DNA from: Hydrogenophaga sp. IBVHS1
GTDB taxonomy: Bacteria > Pseudomonadota > Gammaproteobacteria > Burkholderiales > Burkholderiaceae_C
DNA length: 64,000 bases
Assembly (NCBI RefSeq): GCF_002127265.1
Contig: NZ_NFUU01000001.1
Coordinates: forward strand, 2,488,040 to 2,552,039
Direction of reading: 5' to 3'
In this document: one piece after another, positions 27,429-35,796 of the stretch
Numbering within the stretch: the stretch's first letter is position 1
Layout: the number at the start of each line of letters is the position of its first letter
Program-made: the position numbers and the translations under genes
Notes under the pieces: generated by a model
Told to the model about the DNA's origin: nothing
Seen by the model: only the letters and a program-made list of their open reading frames with translations
The model's database searches: none

Positions 27429-27458
27429 AATTGCGGTAAATTGCAGCGGCTATATACA
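27429..27458 (+). promoter_or_regulatory. Promoter and possible LysR site in the divergent intergenic region
   Basis: A direct repeat AATTGC occurs at 27429-27434 and 27439-27444, one helical turn apart. TTGCGG (27431-27436) and TATACA (27453-27458) form a 16-bp-spaced promoter for the LysR gene, with the start of transcription at or next to the ATG. The repeat overlaps the -35 box, so it is a candidate regulator site. Confidence 0.5.
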
Positions 27459-27465
27459 TTTCTGC

Positions 27466-28350
27466 ATGGATAACCTCGACTGGAACCAACTGAAGGCGTT
27501 TCTCGAAACGGCTGAAACCGGATCGTTGTCGGCCGCTGCGCGCAAGCTGGGCCTGACGCAGCCCACGTTGAGTCGCCAGGTGGCCGCCATCGAGCAACAC
27601 ATGGGCGTGACGCTGTTCGAGCGCGTGGGCAAGTCCATGGCACTCACGCCCACCGGGCTCGATCTGCTGGAACACGCCCGCGCCATGGGCGCCGCGGCCG
27701 AGGCGCTGCGGCTGGCCGCCACCGGCCGCTCCGAAGCCGTGGGCGGTGTGGTCTCGGTCTCGGCCACCGACGCGGTGGCCGCGCATCTGCTGCCTCCGCT
27801 GCTGCGCCAGTTGCGCGAACAGGAACCGGGCATTGCCATCGAAGTGATCTCGTCCAACGCCATCAGCGACCTGCTCCGCCGTGAAGCAGACATTGCCATC
27901 CGCCACGTGAAGCCAGAGCAACCGGAGCTGATCGCGCGCCTGATCCGCGAGGCCACGGCCAGCTTCTTTGCGTCAAAAGACTGGGTGAAGACCCACGGCC
28001 ATCCGCGCAGCGCGGAAGAAGCGGCGCAGCACGCTTTCGTGGGCGCGGACCGCTCAGGCCAGTACCTGGCTTACCTGCGTCAACATGGCCTGCCCCTGAG
28101 CGAGGCCAACTTCAGTTGTTACGCCGAGCACTCGATGGCGAGCTGGTCGCTGGTGCGCCACGGCTTGGGCATCGGCGCCATGATGGACGACATCGCGCGC
28201 GACACCCCTGGCATCGTCCGTGTGCTTGACGACGTGGCGCCGGTGCGCTTTCCGATCTGGCTGGTGACGCACCGCGAACTGCGCACTTCGCGACGGATTC
28301 GAGTGGTGTTCGAGGCGCTCGCGCAGGGGTTAGCGGTCAGCGCAGCGTGA
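27466..28350 (+). CDS. LysR-family transcriptional regulator
   Basis: 294 residues. N-terminal winged helix-turn-helix (about 5-63, with LSAAARKLGLTQPTLSRQVA), linker helix, then the LysR substrate-binding domain (about 90-285, VSVSATDAVAAHLLPPLL onward). The ATG at 27466 is at the family start and no ribosome site is visible; a -10 hexamer 7 bases upstream suggests a leaderless transcript. Probably controls the divergent methyltransferase operon. Its 3' end overlaps the truncated AraC gene by 14 bases. Confidence 0.92.
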   Translation: MDNLDWNQLKAFLETAETGSLSAAARKLGLTQPTLSRQVAAIEQHMGVTLFERVGKSMALTPTGLDLLEHARAMGAAAEALRLAATGRSEAVGGVVSVSATDAVAAHLLPPLLRQLREQEPGIAIEVISSNAISDLLRREADIAIRHVKPEQPELIARLIREATASFFASKDWVKTHGHPRSAEEAAQHAFVGADRSGQYLAYLRQHGLPLSEANFSCYAEHSMASWSLVRHGLGIGAMMDDIARDTPGIVRVLDDVAPVRFPIWLVTHRELRTSRRIRVVFEALAQGLAVSAA

Positions 28351-28777
28351 CAGCCGCTGGTGGGGGAGGCGGCCCCCCTTGGGCAGCACTGCGCACGGCG
28401 CCTGGCGCGTCTCCATATTGCTGCCTGAAGCGCCGGTAGAAGGTGGAGGTTTCCCTGAACCCCACCGCAAAGCCGATTTCTGCCGTGCCCACGTGGCGCG
28501 AACCGGGATCGCGCAGCATCGCGTGCGCGCATGCCAGGCGGGTGCGGGTCAGGAATTCGTGAAAGCTGTGATCCGAGAGTTCGAACAACTGGTGCAGCGC
28601 GCGCACTGACATGCCGAATTCGATGGCCACCCGTTCGGGTGTGAGCGCCATGTCGGAACAGCGCAGCTCCACATCCCGCATCACCTGCTGCAGCAGGGCG
28701 CGGCGTCTCGCCAGTCGCGTGGGCTCGGGGGCGCTGGCAGCCGCACCTGCGACCTCAGCCACCAGGCTTTGGTGCAA
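28337..28777 (-). pseudogene. AraC-family regulator fragment (5' truncated)
   Basis: 146 codons readable from a TTG. The AraC DNA-binding domain is intact: a first HTH (ALTPERVAIEFGMSVRALHQLF) and a second one with GTAEIGFAVGFRETSTFYRRFRQQYG. The sensor domain that normally precedes it (about 180 residues) is absent. The preserved linker (HQSLVAEVAGAA) abuts the 3' end of the nitronate monooxygenase gene, with which it overlaps by 23 bases. This looks like a deletion joint that removed the first two thirds of the gene. It could still give a truncated HTH protein, but no ribosome site is seen. Confidence 0.72.
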
Positions 28778-29741
28778 GGCGTGCGAGCGCTTCCCTCGCT
28801 GTGGCCAGCATCTGCTTCACGATGACCTCGGCGGGTAGAACATGTCGCACCAGATCTGCGGCTTCACCGGCAATGATCGGCGCCTGTCGATGATCCGATG
28901 ACTGCCGCGCCAGCGTGAGTGTCGCTTGCAGCTCTTCCTTGTGGGCATGCAGCATCTCTGGGGAAGCGCCGGCCCATTGCTCGGTCAGCGCGTTCTGCAA
29001 GGTTCGCAACCCCCAGGGACCTGCTGGCCAGTTCAGCCCTCGTGCCACGTCGAACAGGTCGCTCTTCGTGGTGTCGTCGCCCGACGCCAACGTGAGCAAT
29101 CGCCTGGCGTCGGGGTGTGCCAGGGATTCTTCGGCGGCATAGAACGCGGTGCCGCACATCACACCCTGCGCGCCAAGTGCCAGGGAGGCAGCCAGGCCGC
29201 GTCCGTCTGCGATGCCTCCCGCAGCGACCACAGGAACATCCACGGCGTCCACGACGGCAGGCACCAGCGCCATCGTGCCCCGAACGCCGCTGTGGCCACC
29301 GCCTTCACCCCCCTGGGCCACGAGGATGTGCGCCCCTTCGGCCTCGGCCTCGCGCGCCTGCAAAACAGTCTGCACCTGTGCAACCAGCACTCGGCCGGCC
29401 GCATGCACGCTTTTTGCAAACGGACGGATGTCGCCGAATGAAAGCAGGATGGCGGACGCCCCTGCATCCATGGCCTGAGCGAGCAGATGGGGCCGTTCGT
29501 GCAGGGCCCAGGTGATGAACCCCACGCCGAAGGCCACACCGTCGACGAGTTGAAGCTGCTCATGCAACCACTGCTCGTCGCCGTACCCACCGCCGATGAA
29601 TCCGAAGCCGCCAGCTTCACTGACCGCACGCGCCAGGCGGCCTCCAGCGATGCCAGCCATAGGCGCCAGCAACACCGGGTGCCGAAGTTGAAGAAGCCCG
29701 TGCAACTGCGAAGACGCTTCCATTTCAGACGCCGCCTTCAT
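28755..29741 (-). CDS. Nitronate monooxygenase (NPD/2-nitropropane dioxygenase family)
   Basis: 328 residues, an FMN-dependent TIM barrel. Landmarks are HPVLLAPMAGIAGG (about 21-34), AGGFGFIGGGYG, QGGEGGGHSGVRG (flavin phosphate region, about 165) and VVAAGGIADGRG, then GAQGVMCGTAF. Oxidises alkyl nitronates such as propionate 3-nitronate to carbonyls. The ATG at 29741 overlaps the NTF2-like stop (ATGA), which fixes the start. Last gene of the four-gene unit from 30900 and under likely control of the divergent LysR at 31026. Confidence 0.9.
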   Translation of the reverse strand: MKAASEMEASSQLHGLLQLRHPVLLAPMAGIAGGRLARAVSEAGGFGFIGGGYGDEQWLHEQLQLVDGVAFGVGFITWALHERPHLLAQAMDAGASAILLSFGDIRPFAKSVHAAGRVLVAQVQTVLQAREAEAEGAHILVAQGGEGGGHSGVRGTMALVPAVVDAVDVPVVAAGGIADGRGLAASLALGAQGVMCGTAFYAAEESLAHPDARRLLTLASGDDTTKSDLFDVARGLNWPAGPWGLRTLQNALTEQWAGASPEMLHAHKEELQATLTLARQSSDHRQAPIIAGEAADLVRHVLPAEVIVKQMLATAREALARLAPKPGG

Positions 29742-30130
29742 GCCGAGACCGTGTAATGAAACACCTTGCTGACAATGCGCCATTCGCCCGCCAGTTTCAC
29801 CAGCGTAAGAAGGTCGATGAAAGCCTTTGGCGGGATGGCGCATTCGGCTTTTACGAATGCAGTGACGGGTCCTGCGAACTCCACGGACAAGATGCGGTCG
29901 GTCCGCAGATGGCCCATGCTGGCGGGGGACGGCCGCTTGGCCACCACGGGGAAGTACTGCGCCATCTCCAGGTGCAGGAGGCTGCCATCCGTGGCGCAGA
30001 AGTAGTGGGCCTGCGGGTGAAAGACGGTGGCGAGCAGGGCCGTGTCGCTGTGGTGCAGTCCGTCAAAGTAGCGCTCCATGGTGGCGGCAACGACAGCCGC
30101 TTCTGAAGCGAATTCCGTCGCTGCACTCAT
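29738..30130 (-). CDS. NTF2/SnoaL-like nuclear transport factor 2 family protein
   Basis: 130 residues with the NTF2-like cone fold signature: helix start MERYFDGLHHSDTALLATVFHP, LLHLEMAQYFP, then strands ending WRIVSKVFHY. Members are small hydrolases, isomerases or ligand binders. Both ends overlap neighbours by 4 bases (ATGA), so it is tightly coupled to the tautomerase and the nitronate monooxygenase. Confidence 0.82.
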   Translation of the reverse strand: MSAATEFASEAAVVAATMERYFDGLHHSDTALLATVFHPQAHYFCATDGSLLHLEMAQYFPVVAKRPSPASMGHLRTDRILSVEFAGPVTAFVKAECAIPPKAFIDLLTLVKLAGEWRIVSKVFHYTVSA

Positions 30131-30333
30131 GTCTGACTCCGCTGGCGGTATTGCGGCACCGGCAAGCCGCCCACGCCCCAGTTCTCCAGGTCGACTTCGT
30201 CAATCACCACGTGCGTGAGTGACGGGTCCTTGTTCAGCACACGCTGCAACAGGGCCGAGACTCCGGCGATCAGTTCGGCCTTCTGGCCAGGGGTCACACC
30301 TTCGCGCGTCACTTTGATGTTTACATAGGGCAT
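30127..30333 (-). CDS. 4-oxalocrotonate tautomerase-like protein
   Basis: 68 residues. After Met removal the chain would start with the catalytic Pro1 (PYVNIKVTREGVTPGQK), as in 4-OT family keto-enol tautomerases and related dehalogenases. Length and the VVIDEVDLENWGVGG segment fit the 4-OT/DmpI group. It lies 12 bases after the flavodoxin-like gene and overlaps the NTF2-like gene by 4. Confidence 0.9.
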   Translation of the reverse strand: MPYVNIKVTREGVTPGQKAELIAGVSALLQRVLNKDPSLTHVVIDEVDLENWGVGGLPVPQYRQRSQT

Positions 30334-30345
30334 TTCAGGACTCCT

Positions 30346-30900
30346 TCACTGGAGGCGATGCAGGGTCTGGCGGATGCGCTCGCCGAAAGCGCGGGCAGTC
30401 TGGAGATCACCCGTGGCCATTTCTTCGGGTGTCGCATCCGCGGGGGTGGCGGCCATGAGGCCACTGAAAGACGCCAGATAGTTCAGGTCGTTTCGGGTCG
30501 AAGCCTTTGCGTTGGCCGGCATGAGACCCGTCCCGACCCAGAGCATGCCGTGCTGCTGGGAGAAAGTGAAAAGCGCGTTCAGCGTGGCCAGCTTGTCGCC
30601 GTTGATGCCTGCGGAGTTCGTGAACCCGGCGGCGAGCTTGTTCTTCCATTGCTGCTGCGTCCAGACGCTGGAGCTGGTGTCCATGAAGCGCTTGAACTGC
30701 CAGCTCACGCTGCCCATGTAGGTCGGCGAGCCCAACACCACAGCATCTGCGGCTTGAAGCGCCTCCCAGTCTGCGGCGGCGAGAACGCCGTCCTGGTCGA
30801 CTTCGTGCAGGCGGGCGTCGCCGCCTTCGGCAACGGCCTGCGCGATCCGTCGGGTGTGGCCGTAGCCGCTATGAAAAACGATGCTGATCGAGTGGGACAC
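30346..30900 (-). CDS. NAD(P)H-dependent flavodoxin-like oxidoreductase
   Basis: 184 residues with a flavodoxin fold: FMN-phosphate loop HSGYGHTRRIA (about 9-19), LGSPTYMGSVSWQFKRFMD (about 75-93) and FTNSAGINGDK. Resembles WrbA/NAD(P)H:quinone and nitro-reducing FMN proteins. The start codon is GTG (30898-30900), supported by AGGAAGG 6 bases upstream. First gene of the operon with tautomerase, NTF2-like and nitronate monooxygenase genes; the set suggests reductive or oxidative processing of a nitro or quinone-like compound (inference). Confidence 0.85.
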   Translation of the reverse strand: MSHSISIVFHSGYGHTRRIAQAVAEGGDARLHEVDQDGVLAAADWEALQAADAVVLGSPTYMGSVSWQFKRFMDTSSSVWTQQQWKNKLAAGFTNSAGINGDKLATLNALFTFSQQHGMLWVGTGLMPANAKASTRNDLNYLASFSGLMAATPADATPEEMATGDLQTARAFGERIRQTLHRLQ

Positions 30901-31025
30901 GAGGAACCTTCCTGTGATTGATGGGTGGATTTGCTGAGGGCCAATTGGCTGTGAAGGATCGTATTCAAGCCCCGTAGATTGATAAACTCCCTTGATTGCA
31001 AAACTTGACTTACATGAGGTAATCA

Positions 31026-31964
31026 ATGAGCCGCGAGTTTGGTGAAGCGTCTTTGGGCAGCATCGAGTTGTTCTGTCTTGCGGCCGACCAGGAAAGCTTC
31101 ACCGCTGCGGCTCAGCAGGCGGGCATCACGCCGGCTGCGGTGAGCCGAGCCATTGGCCGGCTGGAAGAACGGCTGGGCGTGCGGCTGTTTGTGCGCTCCA
31201 CTCGAAGGGTGCGCCTGACCGACGGCGGGCGGGAGTACCACACGCAATGCAGGCAGGCGCTAGCTCAATTGGTGGATGCGGAGCGGCAGCTCACTGGGCA
31301 CCAGGCGGCGCCGGCGGGCCTTGTTCGCATCAGCGCACCCACCAGCTTCGGCCACCATCGACTTCTTCCCCTGCTACCGGCATTTCGCGCGCTCCACCCC
31401 AAGGTGGACGTGGAAGTGCACCTGAGCAACCGCAACATCGACTTCACTGCCGACGGCTTCGACCTGGCTGTGCGCGCCCGCGAGCAGGTCGACTCGGGGC
31501 TGATTGCGCGCAAGTTGATGGACGCGGAGCTCACGGTGGTGGGTGCACCCCAATACCTGGCCCGCTGCCCTCCCCCAGCATCACCGGCGGATCTGGCAAG
31601 CCACGAATGCATCCAGTTCGTCCTTCCACGCACCGGGCAGCGCGTGCCATGGCGACTGCGCTTCGACGGGGAAGAGCGCGATGCGCAGACAGCAGGCAGC
31701 CTTACCTGTTCTGAAGACATCCTGGGTTGTGCCACGCTGGCCCGCGCAGGGGCCGGACTGGCGCAGACCTATCGCTTCATCGTCGAGGAGGACATTGCCG
31801 AAGGCAGGCTGGTGGAAGTGCTGAAGCCTTTCGGGGGTGCATCGCGTCCGTTTTCGCTGATCTACCCTGGGAGTCGGCACATGTCGCTGCGGGTTCGGGC
31901 GCTGGCCGACTTTCTGGCTTCCAGCCTGCATCGGAGCAGCACGCAGCAGTTCAGCCCAGCGTGA
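31026..31964 (+). CDS. LysR-family transcriptional regulator
   Basis: 312 residues. N-terminal HTH (FTAAAQQAGITPAAVSRAIGRLE, about 25-47) and a LysR effector domain from about residue 95. It is divergent from the flavodoxin-tautomerase-NTF2-monooxygenase operon across 125 bases that are AT-richer than the surroundings and contain TTGAT repeats, so it is probably the operon's regulator. Its 3' end overlaps the convergent GNAT gene by 14 bases. Confidence 0.92.
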   Translation: MSREFGEASLGSIELFCLAADQESFTAAAQQAGITPAAVSRAIGRLEERLGVRLFVRSTRRVRLTDGGREYHTQCRQALAQLVDAERQLTGHQAAPAGLVRISAPTSFGHHRLLPLLPAFRALHPKVDVEVHLSNRNIDFTADGFDLAVRAREQVDSGLIARKLMDAELTVVGAPQYLARCPPPASPADLASHECIQFVLPRTGQRVPWRLRFDGEERDAQTAGSLTCSEDILGCATLARAGAGLAQTYRFIVEEDIAEGRLVEVLKPFGGASRPFSLIYPGSRHMSLRVRALADFLASSLHRSSTQQFSPA

Positions 31965-32451
31965 AGTGCATGTGCACCTTGCCATGCAGGTGCCCGTCGA
32001 CCAGGATGGCGCGCGGCTCGGTGCCGAAGGCAACGAAGCCCGCCTCTTGATAGAGCCGAATGGCCGATGCGTTGCCTTCGGTCACGGTGAGCACGAGGTC
32101 GGTGAGGCCCATGGTGGGCGCATGCAGCGTCAGCGCCCGCAGCAGTTCACGCCCGAAGCCGCGCCCTGCCGCTTCCCGCGCCACATACATCGCCACCACC
32201 AAGCCCTTGTGCCGCTGCTTGGCGCGCGCCGCGCATTCAAGCCCCACCATGCCGACCAGCGTGCCGTGTTCGTCGAAAGCGCCCCAGAAAGGCACCAGTG
32301 CCGAAGCCAGACGCTGGCGCGATTCTTCGAGTGGGCGCGCGTTCGCGTCTTCCCAGTCGGAGGTGAACGCGTCCGGGTGTTCGCGCAGCGCACGCAAGCG
32401 CAAGGCGCGGTAGACGGGCGCGTCGTCGGGGGTCAGGCGTCGGATGGGCAT
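31951..32451 (-). CDS. GNAT-family N-acetyltransferase
   Basis: 166 residues. The acetyl-CoA site is VAMYVAREAAGRGFGRELLRAL (about 89-110) with the R/Q-x-x-G-x-G/A type loop, and the C-terminal SAIRLYQEAGFVAFG block is typical. Acceptor unknown (amine, peptide or antibiotic). Third gene of a short - strand unit with a DHFR-like and a DUF1428 gene. Confidence 0.87.
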   Translation of the reverse strand: MPIRRLTPDDAPVYRALRLRALREHPDAFTSDWEDANARPLEESRQRLASALVPFWGAFDEHGTLVGMVGLECAARAKQRHKGLVVAMYVAREAAGRGFGRELLRALTLHAPTMGLTDLVLTVTEGNASAIRLYQEAGFVAFGTEPRAILVDGHLHGKVHMHFTLG

Positions 32452-32458
32452 CTGAGGG

Positions 32459-33016
32459 TCAGCGCGCGCGCCGGTAGTGCATGGCCACTGCGCCGCAACG
32501 GAGTGGCTTTGCAGAAATCAATTCGAGCCGTCGCGTACTGGGCAGCCCGCTCTGGTACAGGGTGGGGCCGTGGCCGGCGATCCTGGCGTGGACGAGAAAC
32601 TGATACTCGTCGATCAGATCCAGCCGGTCCAGCTCGGTGGCGAGCTTGCAGCTACCGAGGAGCACGCCGGCCGGGGTCGCGTCCTTCAGCCTCTGGATGC
32701 CCGTGCGCAGGTCGCCAGCGATGTGGTGGCTGTTGTTCCAGGGGAAGTCCTTTCGCGTCGAGGACACCACGTACTTCGGTTTGGCCTCCAGCTTGACCGC
32801 CCAATCCCGCAGCGCCGCGGGCGCTTGCACGTCACCGCGGGCGACCGCCGGCCAATGGGCCTCCATCATCTCGTAGGTGACGCGGCCCCACAGCATCGCC
32901 CCACCCTCCTCCATGAGGCGGGTGAAAAAGGCGTGCGTTTCGTCGTCGGCGATGCCTTCCTGGTGGTCGACGCAACCGTCCAGGGTGACGTTGATGCTGA
33001 AGGTCAGAAGTCCCAT
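32459..33016 (-). CDS. Dihydrofolate reductase / RibD C-terminal family protein
   Basis: 185 residues. The fold is marked by FSINVTLDGCVDHQEG (about 5-20), MLWGRVTYEMMEAHW, KYVVSST, and IQRLKDATPAGVLLGSCKLATEL. This is the YwjB/RibD-C group, not canonical FolA. The start at 33016 is preferred because the family begins MGLLTFS and a short leader separates it from the DUF1428 stop. Reaction unknown. Confidence 0.84.
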   Translation of the reverse strand: MGLLTFSINVTLDGCVDHQEGIADDETHAFFTRLMEEGGAMLWGRVTYEMMEAHWPAVARGDVQAPAALRDWAVKLEAKPKYVVSSTRKDFPWNNSHHIAGDLRTGIQRLKDATPAGVLLGSCKLATELDRLDLIDEYQFLVHARIAGHGPTLYQSGLPSTRRLELISAKPLRCGAVAMHYRRAR

Positions 33017-33029
33017 GGTGTCCCGTCCC

Positions 33030-33398
33030 TCAAGCCTTGACTTCAACCACCTGTTGGAAGCCGCCGAAGATCATGCGTTTGCCGTCGAAAGGCATGGGCG
33101 GGTTGGCGGGGTTGGACGGGTCCATGCGGGGGTCTTCCATCATCTTTTTCATGCCAGCGTCGCGCGTGGCTTTGTCCGGCCATTCAACCCACGAGAAGGC
33201 CACCGTTTCCTCGGCCGTGGCCTGCACGGCGCGGCGGAAATCCGTGACCTTGCCATCGGGAACGTCGTCGCCCCAACCCTCGATCACTCGAATGGCGCCC
33301 AGATCAAGGAATATCGGGTCGAGCTGGCGAGCATGCTCGATGAACTTCTGCTTGTTGGCAGTGGGGACTGCAATCACGAAACCATCGATGTAGGACAT
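33030..33398 (-). CDS. DUF1428 family protein
   Basis: 122 residues, recognised from YIDGFVIAVPTANKQ at the start, VIEGWGDDVPDGKVTDF, and DPSNPANPPMPFDGKRMIFGGF near the end. These are small dimeric alpha/beta-barrel-like proteins of unknown function. First gene of the unit with the DHFR-like and GNAT genes, which are 13 and 7 bases apart. Confidence 0.9.
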   Translation of the reverse strand: MSYIDGFVIAVPTANKQKFIEHARQLDPIFLDLGAIRVIEGWGDDVPDGKVTDFRRAVQATAEETVAFSWVEWPDKATRDAGMKKMMEDPRMDPSNPANPPMPFDGKRMIFGGFQQVVEVKA

Positions 33399-33581
33399 GT
33401 TGTCTCTCCTGTTGGGTTAATGATCGGTGCGCCCGCGTTTGGACGCTACCTACCCCAACGACGAACCACGACACCCCAGATCGACATGGCCGGGGGCAGC
33501 AGCCGCATTTCTTTTGCCTCTGTCGATTCCTGAGTCAAGGCTTCGTCGTGCAGGCATCATCCACAAAAAACGGAGTTCGCC

Positions 33582-33950
33582 ATGAAGTACCTCGGTCTTG
33601 CCTACTACAACCCCGAAAAGTTCGCCGCCATGGCGCCAGCCGACGTGCAGGCGCTGGTGAGCCAATGCCCGCCGCTGGACGAGAAGATGCGCGCCACCGG
33701 CAAGGTGCTGGTGGCGGCGTCGCTCACCGAGCCGAAGGACTGGATGACGCTGCGCCCGCGCGGCGGCAAGACGCAGATATCGGATGGGCCCTACACCGAG
33801 TCGAAGGAAATGGTGGGCGGGTTGTTCATCATCGAAGCGGACAGCCGTGAAGAAGCCCTGAAGCTCGCGGCCATGCACCCCGCCGCATTGCTGGGTGAAG
33901 CAGGCGGATGGGCGGTTGAGTTGATCCCCATGGATTTCTTTCTGGGGTGA
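33582..33950 (+). CDS. YCII/DGPF-domain protein
   Basis: 122 residues with the YCII-related signature [21 protein letters not shown] (about 67-87) and the early MKYLGLAYY strand. Proteins of this type often accompany ECF sigma factors; no sigma gene is adjacent here. Divergent from DUF1428 across 183 bases in which I see no clear promoter. Confidence 0.85.
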   Translation: MKYLGLAYYNPEKFAAMAPADVQALVSQCPPLDEKMRATGKVLVAASLTEPKDWMTLRPRGGKTQISDGPYTESKEMVGGLFIIEADSREEALKLAAMHPAALLGEAGGWAVELIPMDFFLG

Positions 33951-34102
33951 GGCCAGCACGTCTTCAGAACGACACCACCACCGACTCCGCGCTCCGCTTC
34001 GCCTCGCCGTGGAACACGGCCCGCAGATGTGTTTCCGGTAGAAAGCCGCATGCTAGCGCTATGCTTGCGGCCCCGAAAGAGCAGATAACAAAGGAACACA
34101 CC

Positions 34103-34816
34103 ATGGGCGCGCAATGGAAAGCCAAGCACAAGGACCTCGCCGCAAACGCCAAAGGCCGGCTGTTCGGCAAGCTGGCCAAAGACATCATGATTGCGGCGCG
34201 TCACGGGGCAGACCCCGCCGCCAATTCGCGCCTGAGGCTGGTGGTGGAGCAGGCGCGCAAGGTGTCCATGCCCAAGGAAACGCTGGACCGCGCCATCAAG
34301 AAGGGCGCAGGGCTCACGGGCGAAACCGTGCATTTCGAGCACGTGATCTACGAAGGCTTCGCGCCGCACCGCGTGCCGGTGATGGTGGAATGCCTCACGG
34401 ACAACGTGAACCGCGCGGCATCCGACATGCGGGTGCTGTTCCGCAAAGGGCAGCTGGGCACCTCGGGTTCGGTGTCGTGGGACTTTGACCATGTGGGCAT
34501 GATCGAGGCCGAGCCAGCGGGCAAGGGTGCCGATGCGGAAGTGGCGGCCATCGAAGCCGGCGCGCAGGACTTCCACCCCGGCGACGAAGAAGGCACCACG
34601 GTGTTTTTGACGGACCCGACGGACCTGGACCTGGTGAGCCGTGCGCTGCCGGCGCAGGGCTTTACCGTGTTGTCGACCAAGCTGGGCTACAAGCCGAAGA
34701 ACCCTATCGACCCGGGCAGCCTGAGTGCGGTGGATCTGGAAGAAGTGGAAGCCTTTCTGGCGGCGCTGGACGCCAACGAGGACGTGCAGAACGTGTTTGC
34801 CGGCCTGGGTGGCTGA
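34103..34816 (+). CDS. YebC/PmpR-family regulator
   Basis: 237 residues. N-terminal [19 protein letters not shown] and a helical segment with [15 protein letters not shown] identify the YebC family, which includes DNA-binding regulators and, in recent work, translation factors for polyproline stalls. Residues 75-237 form the two mixed domains. AAGGA lies 9 bases before the ATG; a longer frame upstream has no ribosome site. The 152-base gap before it holds no recognised gene. Confidence 0.9.
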   Translation: MGAQWKAKHKDLAANAKGRLFGKLAKDIMIAARHGADPAANSRLRLVVEQARKVSMPKETLDRAIKKGAGLTGETVHFEHVIYEGFAPHRVPVMVECLTDNVNRAASDMRVLFRKGQLGTSGSVSWDFDHVGMIEAEPAGKGADAEVAAIEAGAQDFHPGDEEGTTVFLTDPTDLDLVSRALPAQGFTVLSTKLGYKPKNPIDPGSLSAVDLEEVEAFLAALDANEDVQNVFAGLGG

Positions 34817-34838
34817 GTCCTTGTTCAACTGAAGGACA

Positions 34839-35114
34839 ATGCCGGCCATGAGCGACACCACCACATCCACCACCCCATCCAGCCGCCCGCCCCTGCCCGA
34901 CCACCTGGCCATCGACCCGCGCAGCCCCCACCATGTGGCCGAGGTGTTCGAGCACGACATCGGCATCCGCTTCAACGGCAAGGAGCGTTTCGACGTGACG
35001 GAGTACTGCGTGAGTGAAGGCTGGGTAAAGGTGCCCGCCGGCAAGACGCTGGACCGCAAGGGCAACCCGCTCACCATCAAGCTCAAGGGCACGGTGGAAG
35101 CGTTCTACAAATAG
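34839..35114 (+). CDS. DUF3297 family protein
   Basis: 91 residues. The family block LAIDPRSPHHVAEVFEHDIGI is followed by IRFNGKERFDVTEYCVSEGWVKV. Function unknown; small soluble protein, widespread in proteobacteria. Starts at 34839 (MPAMSDT) or 34848 (MSDT). Lies 22 bases after the YebC-family gene. Confidence 0.87.
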   Translation: MPAMSDTTTSTTPSSRPPLPDHLAIDPRSPHHVAEVFEHDIGIRFNGKERFDVTEYCVSEGWVKVPAGKTLDRKGNPLTIKLKGTVEAFYK

Positions 35115-35161
35115 AGACGCCTGGGGCAGAACCTGCGGCGCAAAATCCCGTCCAACCGGCC

Positions 35162-35749
35162 ATGCAACGCAGAATTCTCCTCATTCACACCCTGGGTTTC
35201 GGGGCCGTGCTCACCCTGGCACCCGGCCTGCTGCTGGCGGCGGAAGCCGATCCGCCCAATGCACAGCCCGCTGGCTACCGCGTTTCCTCCGCGCAAATGC
35301 AGGAAGCCCTGGTCCAGCGGTTTCCCCGGCGGTACCCGGTGCAGGGGCTGCTGAATCTGGATGTGCAGACGCCCAGATTGAAGATGCTGCCGGAAGAAAA
35401 CCGCTTGCGGGCCGAGATGCCGGTGGAAGCGGCCGGCCCGGCGCTGAACCGCAGCCACCAGGGCAGCCTCGAAGTGGACTTTGGCCTGCGCTACGAGGCC
35501 AGCGACCGGACCTTGCGCGCTCACCAGTTGCGCCTGTCGAAGCTGAATTTCCCGAGCCTGCAACCGAGCGTGGTCGCGCTGCTCAACACCTACGCACCCA
35601 CGCTGGGCGACGAATTGCTGAAAGAGGTGGTGCTGCACCGCCTGGAGCCCAAAGACCTGGCCCCGCTGGACAAGATGGGCATGCAGCCCGGCGCCATTAC
35701 CGTCACGCCCGGCGGGCTGGTGGTGGCCATGGTGCTCAAGCCGCTGTAA
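35162..35749 (+). CDS. Exported protein, probably DUF1439-like
   Basis: 195 residues with a signal peptide (LIHTLGFGAVLTLAPGLLLAA). The mature chain has YRVSSAQMQEALVQRFPRRYPVQGLLNLDVQTP, alternating strands, and a C-terminal GAITVTPGGLVVAMV, reminiscent of the DUF1439/YceB lipid-binding type family. There is no lipobox Cys. Function unknown. The family call is from general resemblance. Confidence 0.6.
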   Translation: MQRRILLIHTLGFGAVLTLAPGLLLAAEADPPNAQPAGYRVSSAQMQEALVQRFPRRYPVQGLLNLDVQTPRLKMLPEENRLRAEMPVEAAGPALNRSHQGSLEVDFGLRYEASDRTLRAHQLRLSKLNFPSLQPSVVALLNTYAPTLGDELLKEVVLHRLEPKDLAPLDKMGMQPGAITVTPGGLVVAMVLKPL

Positions 35750-35796
35750 GAAATCTGCTCCCGGTCCGACTCACCTGCATGAGACACCCCACCACC

